A stretch of 64,000 nt of DNA from Tannerellaceae bacterium (GTDB lineage Bacteria; Bacteroidota; Bacteroidia; Bacteroidales; Tannerellaceae). The notes under the pieces were generated by a model. That model was not told the DNA's origin. It saw only the letters and a list, made by a program, of their open reading frames with translations, and did no database searches. Below, in pieces: positions 29,385 to 39,500 of the stretch (positions are counted from its first letter, which is position 1; each line of letters begins with the position of its first letter). The stretch lies in NCBI GenBank assembly GCA_021204405.1, contig JAJPZJ010000069.1, positions 62,001 through 126,000 of the forward strand. Reading direction: 5' to 3'. Position numbers and translations under genes: made by a program.

Positions 29385-30098
29385 TTAACTTTTTCTGTTA
29401 AAAATAGACAAGAGAATATATAAAAGGATAGCACCGGCAATACCAGGTATACCAAAAACAATCATAAATACCAGGCTACTTACTACCAGTACATAACGCA
29501 ACTCATTCCCTTTCCACGCCAGGGATTTGATTTTTAAGGAGAACATAGGAATTTCCGAAACCATCAGCAAAGAGGTAAGGAAAGCACACAGTAAAGAGAT
29601 TCCGGTAAATATCCCCTCGTGCCCTGCAATAAACGGTTGCACTGTATATCCTATCGAGGCCCATAAGAGCGTATGGGCAGGCACCGGCAAACCAATAAAA
29701 GAGGTAGCCTGCCGTGTATCAATATTGAACTTAGCCAGGCGTAAAGCCGAAAAAGCCGGGATCATAAATGCCAGGTAGGGCAGAAAAGCCAGCAATAAAA
29801 AGCCTGTACCTGTCGTATAAAACGCTGAAACAGCCTGCCGGAGCAAGGTAAAAAGGATCATTCCCGGAGCGACTCCGAAGCTCACCATATCAGCCAACGA
29901 ATCAAGGTCTTTCCCGATAGGGGAATAAGCGTGTAATAAACGGGCTGCAAAACCATCAAAAAAATCAAGTATTGCAGCAATAATAATCCAAAAGAGTGCC
30001 ATGGATAAGTTCCCTTCGATAGCAACCACAGTTGCAATACAACCGGCTACCAGATTCAGGCATGTAATTGTATTGGGGATATATTTTCCGATCTTCAT
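29385..30098 (-). CDS. pssA: CDP-diacylglycerol-serine O-phosphatidyltransferase
   Basis: It makes phosphatidylserine from CDP-diacylglycerol and serine in the inner membrane. At 237 residues it has several membrane helices. The CDP-alcohol phosphatidyltransferase signature is visible as DFFDGFAARLLHAYSPIGKD plus LDSLAD. psd lies 9 bases upstream, so the two genes supply successive steps to phosphatidylethanolamine. Confidence 0.93.
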   Translation of the reverse strand: MKIGKYIPNTITCLNLVAGCIATVVAIEGNLSMALFWIIIAAILDFFDGFAARLLHAYSPIGKDLDSLADMVSFGVAPGMILFTLLRQAVSAFYTTGTGFLLLAFLPYLAFMIPAFSALRLAKFNIDTRQATSFIGLPVPAHTLLWASIGYTVQPFIAGHEGIFTGISLLCAFLTSLLMVSEIPMFSLKIKSLAWKGNELRYVLVVSSLVFMIVFGIPGIAGAILLYILLSIFNRKS

Positions 30099-30107
30099 AA
30101 GGCTGGT

Positions 30108-30782
30108 TTATTGAACAGGCAATTTATAAAGCCGGGCAATTGGTGTTTGATTCCCTGTTACTTTCTGGTCCATTTCTACCAACACTTCCGTATCTACCGG
30201 CAGGTAAACATCTACCCGCGAACCAAATTTAATGAATCCCATCTGCTCGTTAACCGTACATTTTTCACCCACCTGCGCATAGGTTACAATCCGGCGGGCC
30301 ATGGCTCCGGCAATCTGGCGGGCCAGTACGTCCACGCCGGTACGTGTAGTGATCACAACGGCAGAACGCTCATTTTCAGTACTGCTTTTCGGAAGATAAG
30401 CAGCCATAAAACGTCCTTTATTATGCGATACATGTTTAACTGTTCCATTTACAGGAAACCAATTGGCATGTACATTGAAAACAGACATAAAAATCGAGAT
30501 CTGTAAACACTTCCTGTTCAATATCTCCCGTTCCATCACCTCTTCTATAGCTACAATCGTCCCATCTGCAGGGGCAATCACCAATCCCTCCGAATCATAA
30601 GGGAAATGACGGGCCGGACTACGGAAAAAGTTCAGGACCAATAAAAACAGGATAGCAGAAACAACGGCAGTGATATAGAAAGCAACACCAGTGCCTATGG
30701 CGTAATACAAGGTAACATTTACAATAAATAATATCGTAAATAATATTAGTAACAACCCTGTTCCTTCCTTGTGTACTTTCAT
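30108..30782 (-). CDS. psd: Phosphatidylserine decarboxylase proenzyme
   Basis: It turns phosphatidylserine into phosphatidylethanolamine. The protein has 224 residues, the short (PSD-A) type, with two membrane helices in the first 50. The self-cleavage site that creates the pyruvoyl group is Gly187-Ser188 in MGFIKFGSRVDV. The motif FMSVFNVHANWFPVNG is also typical. It precedes pssA in the same operon. Confidence 0.93.
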   Translation of the reverse strand: MKVHKEGTGLLLILFTILFIVNVTLYYAIGTGVAFYITAVVSAILFLLVLNFFRSPARHFPYDSEGLVIAPADGTIVAIEEVMEREILNRKCLQISIFMSVFNVHANWFPVNGTVKHVSHNKGRFMAAYLPKSSTENERSAVVITTRTGVDVLARQIAGAMARRIVTYAQVGEKCTVNEQMGFIKFGSRVDVYLPVDTEVLVEMDQKVTGNQTPIARLYKLPVQ

Positions 30783-30854
30783 TCTTGCAATACTCTATTA
30801 TATCGTTTATACCGATTTGCAAAATTATCTATTTTGCCGAATAATAAAAATATA

Positions 30855-33800
30855 TCAGCCATTCACTGTAACTATTTCATTCAGCTCTACATACCACAGG
30901 TAACCGGTTAATTCCCGGTAGCCCATCCGCCGGATCAGATCGAGATAACCGGCAACCTGTTGGATATGCCGTTTGTCTTTCCTTTCACCAAACTTATAAT
31001 CAATAACAGTCACACAGTGCTGTTTGACCAGTACCCGGTCGGGCCGGCGGGCCAATCCCTTACCAAACAGGATATCCACCTCATTCAACACCTTTGCCGT
31101 TCCATCATACCATCCGGCTACCCGGCTATCGCAAAGCAGGTCGGCAAGCCGTTTTTTCAATACGGTGGCTTCGCATCTATTAATGATTCCACTCCATAAA
31201 TAATTGTCGACTGCAGCCGCAATATCCTGGCTAGTTTCAATATGGCTCAGAACTTCATGCATCAGGACACCATGTTTACGCCTGTCATCATCAAAGAAAA
31301 ACCCTTTTCCCTTTAGGCGGAGATGTAACCGGTCGTCAGGGGAAATAGAATATAAAGCTGATAGAGAAATCTCATCTGCCAATGAATCCTTTTTTGTTTC
31401 CTCTGTTTTCCACCAGTTACCTAATTCAAAACATCCCTCCTCTATGTTAAAACAGGTAGATAAAGAGATCAGTTTTTCCCCTTCGCGTGTATTTTCCATA
31501 TCCGTATATAAACCGGTCCATAATACATCTGCAATAGAGTTGATTTTTTCCAAAGTACCTGTATCCGTTACCTTCTTCGGACGAGGTGCAAAAATAACCA
31601 TCTCTTCCTTGGCACGTGTACAGGCTACATACAAAGTATTGAGGTTATCGATATAAGCATGTAACTTTTCCCTGAAATAATCTTCGGCAAAGATGGTATT
31701 ACTCAAGGTAGCACTATATTTTACAGGAACCAGTTGCAACTGGTCAAAAGGGGATACTTTGGGGCGGCACCATAGAATAACCGGTTTAGTAGGCTTATGG
31801 TCAATCTCCCAATCACAGAAAGGCAGCAAAACTACTTTAAAGCCCAGGCCTTTGGATTTATGGACAGTAAGAATACGGATAGCATTCTGGCCTTCGGGTG
31901 TGGCAATGGTTTTCCGGTGTCCGGTCTCTTCCCACCATTCAAGGAAACGGGTAATATCCGCACTTTCCTTACGGCTATAATCTGCGATCATATCCAGGAA
32001 AGCCTGCACAAAGACCTGCTCGTTAGCCGGTATAATTCCGGAGAACAGCCGGAATACCCCCTCAGTCATTTCATATAACGACTGCCTCGATAATTCCTCC
32101 AGCATACGGACCTGTTCAGGAGAAAAAGCAGTAACCGGTTCAGCATCATTTGCGACGGCTCCCACTCCCCCTTTAAAATCACCTTTGAGTACCGTATAAG
32201 CCACGCTTGCCAATTGTGCATTGGCCTGGTTTTCCGGATTTCTAATGTATTGCAGCAAAGCAATAATAAATCTTACAGCCGACGAACTACCGATAAACAG
32301 GGCATCATCCGAAATAATATCATATTTATAGGTGTCGGACGGAACATTTTCTTTATATGCTAAAAGTTTATCTACTACCTGTGCACCCTCCATATTGGTA
32401 CGTACCAATATAGCAATATCTTTTAATTCATATCCTTCATCCTGCAATCGCTCTAACGTAGGGAGTAATTGTTCCAGCGCTTGCTCCTGCCAGCTTTTTT
32501 CTTCTTCGTCTGCCAGGAAGTTAACCTTTACATGTCCCTCTTTTGCCTGGAAAGGAGGTGGGACTTGCTGATAGCATTTATCGTATGCCAACATAATACG
32601 GGTAGACCAGACCAGTTTCTGTTTCTCCGTAAGGGATGAATCTGCTACCGTATCATTATATTTATCCTGCAGGATGGCAGGAACTACCGTAAAAAGTGTA
32701 TTATTAAACTCTACAATATGCCGGCAGCTCCGCCAGTTCTCTTTCAACGTTTCTTCCTGTAGATGATCCGGACGGAAATCGTTCTGTACCTGTTCATCCA
32801 GTAACTTCCAATCCGAGTTTCGGAAACGGTATATACTTTGTTTTACATCCCCCACAATCAGGTTATCCCGCTCATATGACAAACTTTCCAGCATCAGCGG
32901 ACGAAAGTTACTCCATTGCATCCCGCTGGTATCCTGGAATTCATCTATCATATAATGTTCGATACGCGTACCGGTTTTCTCATAAATAAAAGGAGCATCG
33001 CTACCTCCTATCACCTTATTAAGCAACTCGGTAGTATCGGCAATAAGCATTACGTTCTTTTCCTTCCTGTATTCGGTTACATGTTGGGAGATATCAGTTA
33101 AGATACCCAGTGTGTAATAATAGCGGACAATCTCCCGTGCCGTATAATAATTCGTCAGGTCTGCAAACAGGGCTATAATCCGTTTGATACAATCGTTCAG
33201 CCCATCATTAAAAGCACACCCAATAATTTGCCGTATACCTTCGGGGGTTGTTTTAGTAAAGCAGCCATCCAAATTATCAACTACTGCTGTAAAAGTGGCA
33301 GTTGGTTCTTTCATTTCTCCTTTAGCTAAACGTTCCAGCACTGACATACACGAACGTTTAAAGTCACTTATCTTTATTCCATATTTTGCCAATATGGCCA
33401 GTCCGGTTTCACCCAGCTCTCTGGCTTCTGCCTCTACCGAGCGGATGATGGCATACAATTTACTTTTATAGGCTTCAAGTGTATCTTTATTAGCAATATC
33501 CTGCTGCACCTGTTCGCTGTAAGCTTTGTAACTCTCTTTAAAGATTTCCCGTGCCAGCGATTGAATATCACGGCGCAGGCTCCATTCTCCTCCGCTTTCG
33601 ATCTTATCTTCTGCAAAGCGAAGCAACCAATTCAGTAATTCCTTGTTATCGGCCTGTTCCAGCCTACCCAACAGGCTATCAATAGCTGTTGAGAGTACCA
33701 GATCCTGATCCATCTCAAGTCCATAACCACCCTGAAGACCGATCTCACGGGTAAAGGCGCGCATGGTTTGCTGGAAAAAACGGTCTATCGTACTGATATT

Positions 33801-34100
33801 AAAGGCGGAGTAATCGTGTAAGATAGTAAGCAGGGTAACACGGGCTTGCTTCCGTAATTGTTTTTCTGTGCGTTTATAGGTGGTGGTCAATAAATCTATA
33901 TAAGCGGACTTACGTCCGGCAGCTAACTTATATAGTTCCTCAATGATCCGGCTTTTCATTTCATCGGTAGCCTTATTGGTAAAGGTAACCGCGAGTATAC
34001 GGCGATAAGCCTGCGGATGAGTAAACAGTAGTTTTAAATATTCACCCGTAAGTTTATGTGTTTTCCCTGCTCCGGCGGAGGCCCTGTAGACAGTTAGCAT
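30855..34100 (-). CDS. UvrD/RecB-type helicase-nuclease
   Basis: This 1,081-residue protein belongs to DNA double-strand-break processing. A superfamily 1 helicase starts at once with Walker A (ASAGAGKTHKL, residues 7-17) and continues with VGDVKQSIYRFRNSDW and ILTVHKSKGLGFKVVLLPF. At the C-terminus a RecB-type nuclease domain shows ARRPDRVLV and TVIDYKFGE. It resembles AddA/RecB, but no AddB/RecC-like partner lies next to it. It starts 6 bases after yciH and is intact over 3.2 kb. Function beyond end resection cannot be read from sequence. Confidence 0.9.
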   Translation of the reverse strand: MLTVYRASAGAGKTHKLTGEYLKLLFTHPQAYRRILAVTFTNKATDEMKSRIIEELYKLAAGRKSAYIDLLTTTYKRTEKQLRKQARVTLLTILHDYSAFNISTIDRFFQQTMRAFTREIGLQGGYGLEMDQDLVLSTAIDSLLGRLEQADNKELLNWLLRFAEDKIESGGEWSLRRDIQSLAREIFKESYKAYSEQVQQDIANKDTLEAYKSKLYAIIRSVEAEARELGETGLAILAKYGIKISDFKRSCMSVLERLAKGEMKEPTATFTAVVDNLDGCFTKTTPEGIRQIIGCAFNDGLNDCIKRIIALFADLTNYYTAREIVRYYYTLGILTDISQHVTEYRKEKNVMLIADTTELLNKVIGGSDAPFIYEKTGTRIEHYMIDEFQDTSGMQWSNFRPLMLESLSYERDNLIVGDVKQSIYRFRNSDWKLLDEQVQNDFRPDHLQEETLKENWRSCRHIVEFNNTLFTVVPAILQDKYNDTVADSSLTEKQKLVWSTRIMLAYDKCYQQVPPPFQAKEGHVKVNFLADEEEKSWQEQALEQLLPTLERLQDEGYELKDIAILVRTNMEGAQVVDKLLAYKENVPSDTYKYDIISDDALFIGSSSAVRFIIALLQYIRNPENQANAQLASVAYTVLKGDFKGGVGAVANDAEPVTAFSPEQVRMLEELSRQSLYEMTEGVFRLFSGIIPANEQVFVQAFLDMIADYSRKESADITRFLEWWEETGHRKTIATPEGQNAIRILTVHKSKGLGFKVVLLPFCDWEIDHKPTKPVILWCRPKVSPFDQLQLVPVKYSATLSNTIFAEDYFREKLHAYIDNLNTLYVACTRAKEEMVIFAPRPKKVTDTGTLEKINSIADVLWTGLYTDMENTREGEKLISLSTCFNIEEGCFELGNWWKTEETKKDSLADEISLSALYSISPDDRLHLRLKGKGFFFDDDRRKHGVLMHEVLSHIETSQDIAAAVDNYLWSGIINRCEATVLKKRLADLLCDSRVAGWYDGTAKVLNEVDILFGKGLARRPDRVLVKQHCVTVIDYKFGERKDKRHIQQVAGYLDLIRRMGYRELTGYLWYVELNEIVTVNG

Positions 34101-34106
34101 ATAAAT

Positions 34107-34451
34107 TCAGATTATACGGCTTTTGGTGTAGCCCTCTTTCTGTAATATTTCCAATACCTTTTTGCGCAGATCGCCTTGTACGATAATCTCACCGTCTTTC
34201 GCCGATCCACCTACGCCACATTTTACTTTCAGTATTTTGCCTAAAGTTGCCAGATCGTTGGTAGTACCTACAAAACCGGTAACTAATGTTACGGCTTTTC
34301 CTCCGCGGTTGCGCTTGTCTAATGAAATACGTAACAGTTGTTTTTCTTTCGGCAGTGTATCAGCTTCTGCCTCATCGCCGGTGTTATATTGAAAGTCAGG
34401 ATTGGTTGAGTACATTACGCCCAACCGGTCTTTCCAATCGTTTTGTTTCAT
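34107..34451 (-). CDS. yciH: SUI1/YciH family translation factor
   Basis: This 114-residue protein has the eIF1-like fold. The SUI1 domain is seen in KRNRGGKAVTLVTGFVG, LKVKCGVGGSAKDGEIIVQG and a final DLRKKVLEIL segment. It may affect start-codon choice on the ribosome. It is first in a two-gene unit with the helicase-nuclease gene and has a -7 element just upstream. Confidence 0.9.
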   Translation of the reverse strand: MKQNDWKDRLGVMYSTNPDFQYNTGDEAEADTLPKEKQLLRISLDKRNRGGKAVTLVTGFVGTTNDLATLGKILKVKCGVGGSAKDGEIIVQGDLRKKVLEILQKEGYTKSRII

Positions 34452-34471
34452 CGTTATTTGTATTGTTTGGT

Positions 34472-34479
34472 CAAAACTA
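34472..34479 (-). promoter_or_regulatory. -7 element of yciH
   Basis: TAGTTTTG on the minus strand fits TAnnTTTG and lies about 20 bases before the start codon. No convincing -33 element is seen. Confidence 0.4.
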
Positions 34480-34569
34480 CGAAATTATTATCAATTAATA
34501 TGTACAGAGAGCAGGTTCTCATTTTGCAGGTATTAGTAAGAAAGCGGATCGGGATATCATCGTGCCCGA

Positions 34570-34793
34570 AAGATTTTTTTGGATCCCGGAGGGACGACCT
34601 ATTCTAGCCCAGTAATTTGTGCTGGGTACTAGGTATTTGTCATTTAGCCTTTTGAATCCTGTAAGGACAGCATAAAAATATCCAATAGTATCCACATTTA
34701 TTATGCCGTCCTTACAGAACTACAATATTATTATTCCTATTACCCAGGGCACCGGCCCTGGGCTAGGAAAGGCCGTCCTTACAGGACTTAACG
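34570..34793. repeat. Dispersed repeat cluster reaching into the end of ispF
   Basis: Two hairpins, AGCCCAG...CTGGGT (about 34606-34626) and CCCAGGGC-ACC-GGCCCTGGG (about 34743-34762), and three copies of a CCTGTAAGGAC-type motif (34658 direct; 34707 and 34773 inverted). The whole gap between yciH and ispF is made of this material, apart from the yciH promoter. It encodes no protein that I recognise. The last copy supplies the final codons of ispF. Confidence 0.55.
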
Positions 34794-35260
34794 ATCAAAA
34801 CCGTTGCATACGCAGCTATCCCTTCCTGGCGGCCTGTAAATCCCAGTTTTTCGGTTGTAGTTGCTTTAATGGATATATCGTTGGGGTCTACCTGCATAAC
34901 GGTTGCCAATACCTGTTGCATCTCCGGGATATAAAGTTTTAGCTTGGGTTGTTCGGCTGCTATGGTAGCATCTATATTACCCAGTTCATAACCGGCATCC
35001 CGGATCAGTGTCATGGTACGGGCGAGCAGGATTTTGCTATCTATATTTTTATATTCACCTGCGGTATCGGGAAAATGATAACCGATATCACGCATATTGG
35101 CAGCACCGAGCAGCGCATCACAAATTGTATGGATCAGCACATCCGCATCACTATGTCCCTGTAAACCGGCGGTATGTGGTATTTTTATACCACCCAGCCA
35201 CAGCTCAGGTCCTGCATCAAAAGCATGTACATCATATCCGAATCCTACCCTTATTTTCAT
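34763..35260 (-). CDS. ispF: 2-C-methyl-D-erythritol 2,4-cyclodiphosphate synthase
   Basis: It closes the cyclodiphosphate ring in the MEP isoprenoid pathway. The start MKIRVGFGYDVHAF is chosen over an ATG 24 bases upstream because the family starts here. Metal ligands are in GYDVHAF and in GLQGHSDADVLIH; TTTEKLGFTGRQEGIAA is also typical. The family end ATVLIVK is followed here by SCKDGLS and TAG, and those extra residues are read from a dispersed repeat (CCTGTAAGGACGGC). The repeat has therefore probably replaced the original stop. The catalytic part is whole. Confidence 0.93.
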   Translation of the reverse strand: MKIRVGFGYDVHAFDAGPELWLGGIKIPHTAGLQGHSDADVLIHTICDALLGAANMRDIGYHFPDTAGEYKNIDSKILLARTMTLIRDAGYELGNIDATIAAEQPKLKLYIPEMQQVLATVMQVDPNDISIKATTTEKLGFTGRQEGIAAYATVLIVKSCKDGLS

Positions 35261-35287
35261 ACAGCAAAATAACTTAAAAAGCAATTA

Positions 35288-36466
35288 TTATCTGAAAAGA
35301 TTTTTTATTCCATCCATATCAAACGACAGGGAAAAACGTAGGGTCTGGTCTAATGGGTTTGTTTGAACCGTACTGATCAGATAAGCCGCATCAATCTGAA
35401 ACACACTCATCCGAAAACCGGCTCCTATCGAGAAATATTGACGGTTACCTCTGTTCGGATTTTCATAATAATAACCGCCACGTACAAAGAACTGGTCATT
35501 ATAACTATATTCAGCACCGATCGAGACCATGATCTTATCCAATTCATTGCTTGAGTCGGAAAATGACTTGAATATACCGGAGATAGAGGACATGGAGTTA
35601 TAATCGTCCAACCTATTGTTATAATCGTCAATTTCATCCTGTGAACTGGCATCCGACAATAAAGGTAAGGAAGGAACGAGATATCTGCTAAAATCAACAT
35701 AGATTCCCAGGTTATTATAATCGTTCAATGGGAATAAGATCCCTGTACCCAACTTCAAAGTAGTAGGCAGGAATTCATTTTTATTACCTCCGTCGTATGA
35801 GATTTTATTACCTATATTAGATATGTTAAATCCTAAACTCCACAAGCTCTCGCTATTCCCCAGAATAATATATCTTTCGAGATAACCTGCGATATCAACA
35901 GCAAAGGCATTCCCGGCCAGCCGTTCATCGTTCTGATCTGTTCCCATATCCGAGCGGATATACCGGAAGGCTACAGCCATAGAAAAAGATTCAGACAGTT
36001 TGCGGCTATAACTTACATCCAAAGCCATCTCATACGGATTAACAAAACCTCCGTCTATACCGTCATACCCATCTCCTTGGGGAACTTCCCCCAAAGAAAA
36101 ATATCTCAGCGAAGCACCTATGGCCTGGAGGTCGCTATCACCAATCTTGTAATAACCGGCCAGATAAGCCAGGGCAACATCATTAACCAATTTCCTTAAC
36201 CAGGGCGTATAAGAAAGTGCCACTCCTGCTTTACTATACTGGAAAGCATATTTTGCCGGGTTCCAGTATTGCGAGTTAATATCGGGCAACGTAGCCACCC
36301 CATTATCTCCCATACCCCCTCCACGTGCATCGGGAGCAATAGAAAGTGCCGGTACCGCTGTATTGATCGGGGCAAAATCTTTTTCACCGTCTGCCCATGT
36401 CGGAACAGTGAATAAGAAAAGAGCCAATAAAATAAAGAGTATGCCTGGTTTTGTTCTTTTTATCAT
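35288..36466 (-). CDS. porV: Type IX secretion outer-membrane shuttle PorV (LptO)
   Basis: This 392-residue outer-membrane barrel starts with the signal peptide MIKRTKPGILFILLALFLF. PorV features are present: PALSIAPDARGGGMGDNGVA near the mature N-terminus, SQYWNPAKYAF, and a FadL-like barrel ending LRFSLSFDMDGIKNLF. In the known system PorV binds the C-terminal domain of cargo at the translocon and carries it to PorU. It follows porU, as in Porphyromonas gingivalis, and is intact. The three DUF6383 proteins in this window are likely cargo. Confidence 0.9.
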   Translation of the reverse strand: MIKRTKPGILFILLALFLFTVPTWADGEKDFAPINTAVPALSIAPDARGGGMGDNGVATLPDINSQYWNPAKYAFQYSKAGVALSYTPWLRKLVNDVALAYLAGYYKIGDSDLQAIGASLRYFSLGEVPQGDGYDGIDGGFVNPYEMALDVSYSRKLSESFSMAVAFRYIRSDMGTDQNDERLAGNAFAVDIAGYLERYIILGNSESLWSLGFNISNIGNKISYDGGNKNEFLPTTLKLGTGILFPLNDYNNLGIYVDFSRYLVPSLPLLSDASSQDEIDDYNNRLDDYNSMSSISGIFKSFSDSSNELDKIMVSIGAEYSYNDQFFVRGGYYYENPNRGNRQYFSIGAGFRMSVFQIDAAYLISTVQTNPLDQTLRFSLSFDMDGIKNLFR

Positions 36467-36515
36467 AGGATGTATTAATTACTTCGTGTTATGTATAAAC
36501 TGCTTTCCTGCTACT

Positions 36516-39500
36516 TTATTGTGTAAGGATAATTAATTTCCTGGCCGCTGTAGCCTCTTTTGAATTATCTGTTGAGATGGCTGCCCGGTATATATATACG
36601 CCCGGACGTAGACGGCCGCCCCCGTTACTCCGCAGGTCCCAGGTTACCTTATAGGCATCAAAATATTCGGATGACCCGCTTTCCTCATGCTTCCATTGCA
36701 AACGGCCGGTCATATCATACACCATGATGGTTACTTTCATGCGGCTTTCCGGACGGTTATGGTATAAAGAGAATTCTACCTGTTCGCGGGCTGGATTAGG
36801 AGTGGCATTTATTTCCGCCAGGAAGGGTTTAAGCCCTTCCACCACTTCAAAAGTAAAAGTAGTAGTAGTTGAATTATTCATCACATCCCAGATCTGAAAT
36901 TCTGCAGTATGTATACCCGGATCAAGTGCCGGAATTGAATAACGGATAATTCCTTCACCGTCGCTACCCGATACCGTTTCAAAATAGCTGTTTAGGGTAT
37001 AAGTGGTGTACGGCCAGTTATCAATAGAAAGGGTGATATCGTGCCCCAGGCTGTTGCCGGTAATATTGATTCCGCTCTGATCCCACACGCGGGCATAAAA
37101 AAAGGGAGTTGTATTTACCTGGCCACCCTCTACAAAAGTACTGTCATTGAGGTATAGTTGCCTGATTTCAGGCCCTTCGTTATCTTCTTCTACGCCCGTT
37201 GCCGTACCGCCTACCCTATACCCCAGGAAAGAGCCATTTGCTTCACGGCCTGCCGCATCCAAGGCATAGAGGTTTAATTTACCTATACTATCTGAATAGG
37301 AGATATCTTTGGGAACAGTAAAGGTAAAGCTGAACTTACCATTTTCTACTGTTTCATTGCCTGTATATAAAATACCCGTATAATCTTCATAAGTAAATGC
37401 TCCAAAATCGTTATTATCAAGTGTTTCCAGCGTTACTTTACTATCCATAACAGTCGCGTTAATTTCACCGCTGAAATCGGAGGCAAACGAACCAGCTGGG
37501 GTATAAACCTCTCCTTCAATAGTTACGTGCTCTAATGCTTTAAAGGTTATATCCGTACCATTATCAACTGTTACACCATTAATAGCCGTTACTTCCATAG
37601 TATATTCCGGATAATTTAAAACTAAAGCCGGGTCGCCAACCAGAACAAACCCAAGCCTGTACATCCTGTAATCGGTTACAGCGCTACAAGCCTCTCTGAT
37701 CACATCTCCTAAAGCCGGATACTTACCAGTCTCATCTTTGGCAAAAAGACTCCTGACAAGTGCATCGTTAAATGTAAAATTAGGTCCGGCATACGCCACC
37801 CTTGCAGTAGTAAACAGGGCGATGCCACCACTGGTAGGATGCAATAGAACCTGTTCTCCGGCCGAAGTCGAAACCGCATCAAAGCGGGTAAAGTCACAGG
37901 TAGCCGTAACCCATACAGGCAGATATTTATAACTGAATTGCGAGATATCTGCTGCCACCAGGATTTTTTCATCACTCAGCGATTGAGTATCACCGTGTCC
38001 CATATAGTTAAAAAAGAATACTCCCTCCTTCAGTTGTTTCTGGAATTCTGTTTTGACGTCAGGATAAGTAGCCAAACCTGAAAAGTCTTTTTTGTAAGCA
38101 TCATAATAAATCTTTTTAACCAGATATTGCGGATAATCCGTCTCTATCCTGGCAGCCATGCTTTCCGAATTAGACATAAAATTTTCTCCTGTTTTGGTTT
38201 CATCATCAGACATAAAAACAACTTTATTTTTCCAGACACCAGCATTTTCATTATTCATATAGGCAATCAATTTATCCACCACATTTTTTGCTTGTGTAAC
38301 CGTACGTACCGGCAGTCTCCCAACACCAACATTAATATTTTCCCGGTACAGATAATTACCGGTACCATCTTCCAAAGTGCCATAATATAAATCATATGTA
38401 TAAGAAGAGCTATTCAGAGATTCCTGCGTCTGATAAGTCAATAACATATTTGTAGCTGAAATATTTGCCCATTCACTGGTGATAAGCCGGTTATCAAAAG
38501 CTCCGTCGCCAAATAAAAGCAGGTATCTGGGAGCCTTTCCTCCGGAGGAACTCCTGTCATAAAACATCTTCATAAATTTACGGATTGCTGTAGCATCAGG
38601 TGTTCCGCTGGAGAATTCATTAAATATCTGATCCTGCGTTACCACATGTATAACATCGAGCCTGCCGGTTGCTTTATGAGCTTCTGCCAACCGGGTAGCA
38701 TGTGAGACAAAAGCAGCCGGACAAACAATCACCATATCAGTTTGAGCCAGCATATGGAGGTTCTGGTTTTCTATTTCTCCTACCATTTCATATTTCAGAA
38801 AAGAGCTCTGTGTAGGTTCAACGATCACAAACTCCCGGAGTTCACTTCCCGCCGGAATAGTAAAAGTGAGTTCTGTGCCACTTAAAGAGGATGGGAGCAG
38901 TTGCGGGTCCGTACCTGTTGTCACATCCCATATCATAGTATTAGCCGTGGCATTCCTGACAGTAAAACGGGATATAGCATTAAGTGAGCCGAGCGCACGG
39001 AAAAAGGTATAACTTCCATACGGTTGTAATGCACGCTTCACCTGTAACCAGATATAATCTAACCGTGCATTGGTATGTCCGAACTGGTTATATACCAGTT
39101 GTGCGGTTACCTGTTCATTTCCATCCGGCAGCCACTGTTTTGAGTCTTTACGTGCCACTCCTGTGACATATGAATCAGAAACAGTCTGAAAAGAAAGTTT
39201 CAGCGCATCCTGACTTCCGATACTTAATGCAGCTTCACCCGTACCGGAAGAGGGCCTGGATATAAAACGGAAGCCCATACGGCCCTCATCTGTAGTAATA
39301 CCGGGTATGGTAAAATTAAAATATTGCAATAAATTCGACGAGAAAGCTTCGCCAAACAATTCCCTTCCGGATTCATTTACCGACACCAAATCCTGTTCAT
39401 GACATACATAATCGTCGAACGTAGTAAATATCTGTTGGGGGGAAGCCTGGCTTACAGCTGAACTGGTAGCCATCTCTTTGGACCCTCCGGCATCACTTAA

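Noticed and set aside
30855-34100. Anti-phage defence helicase-nuclease
   Set aside because: The domain order is that of ordinary AddA/RecB-type repair enzymes, and it lies in a housekeeping operon with yciH.
34703-34942. 79-residue open frame over the repeat cluster near ispF
   Set aside because: It begins in dispersed repeat sequence and runs antisense through ispF.
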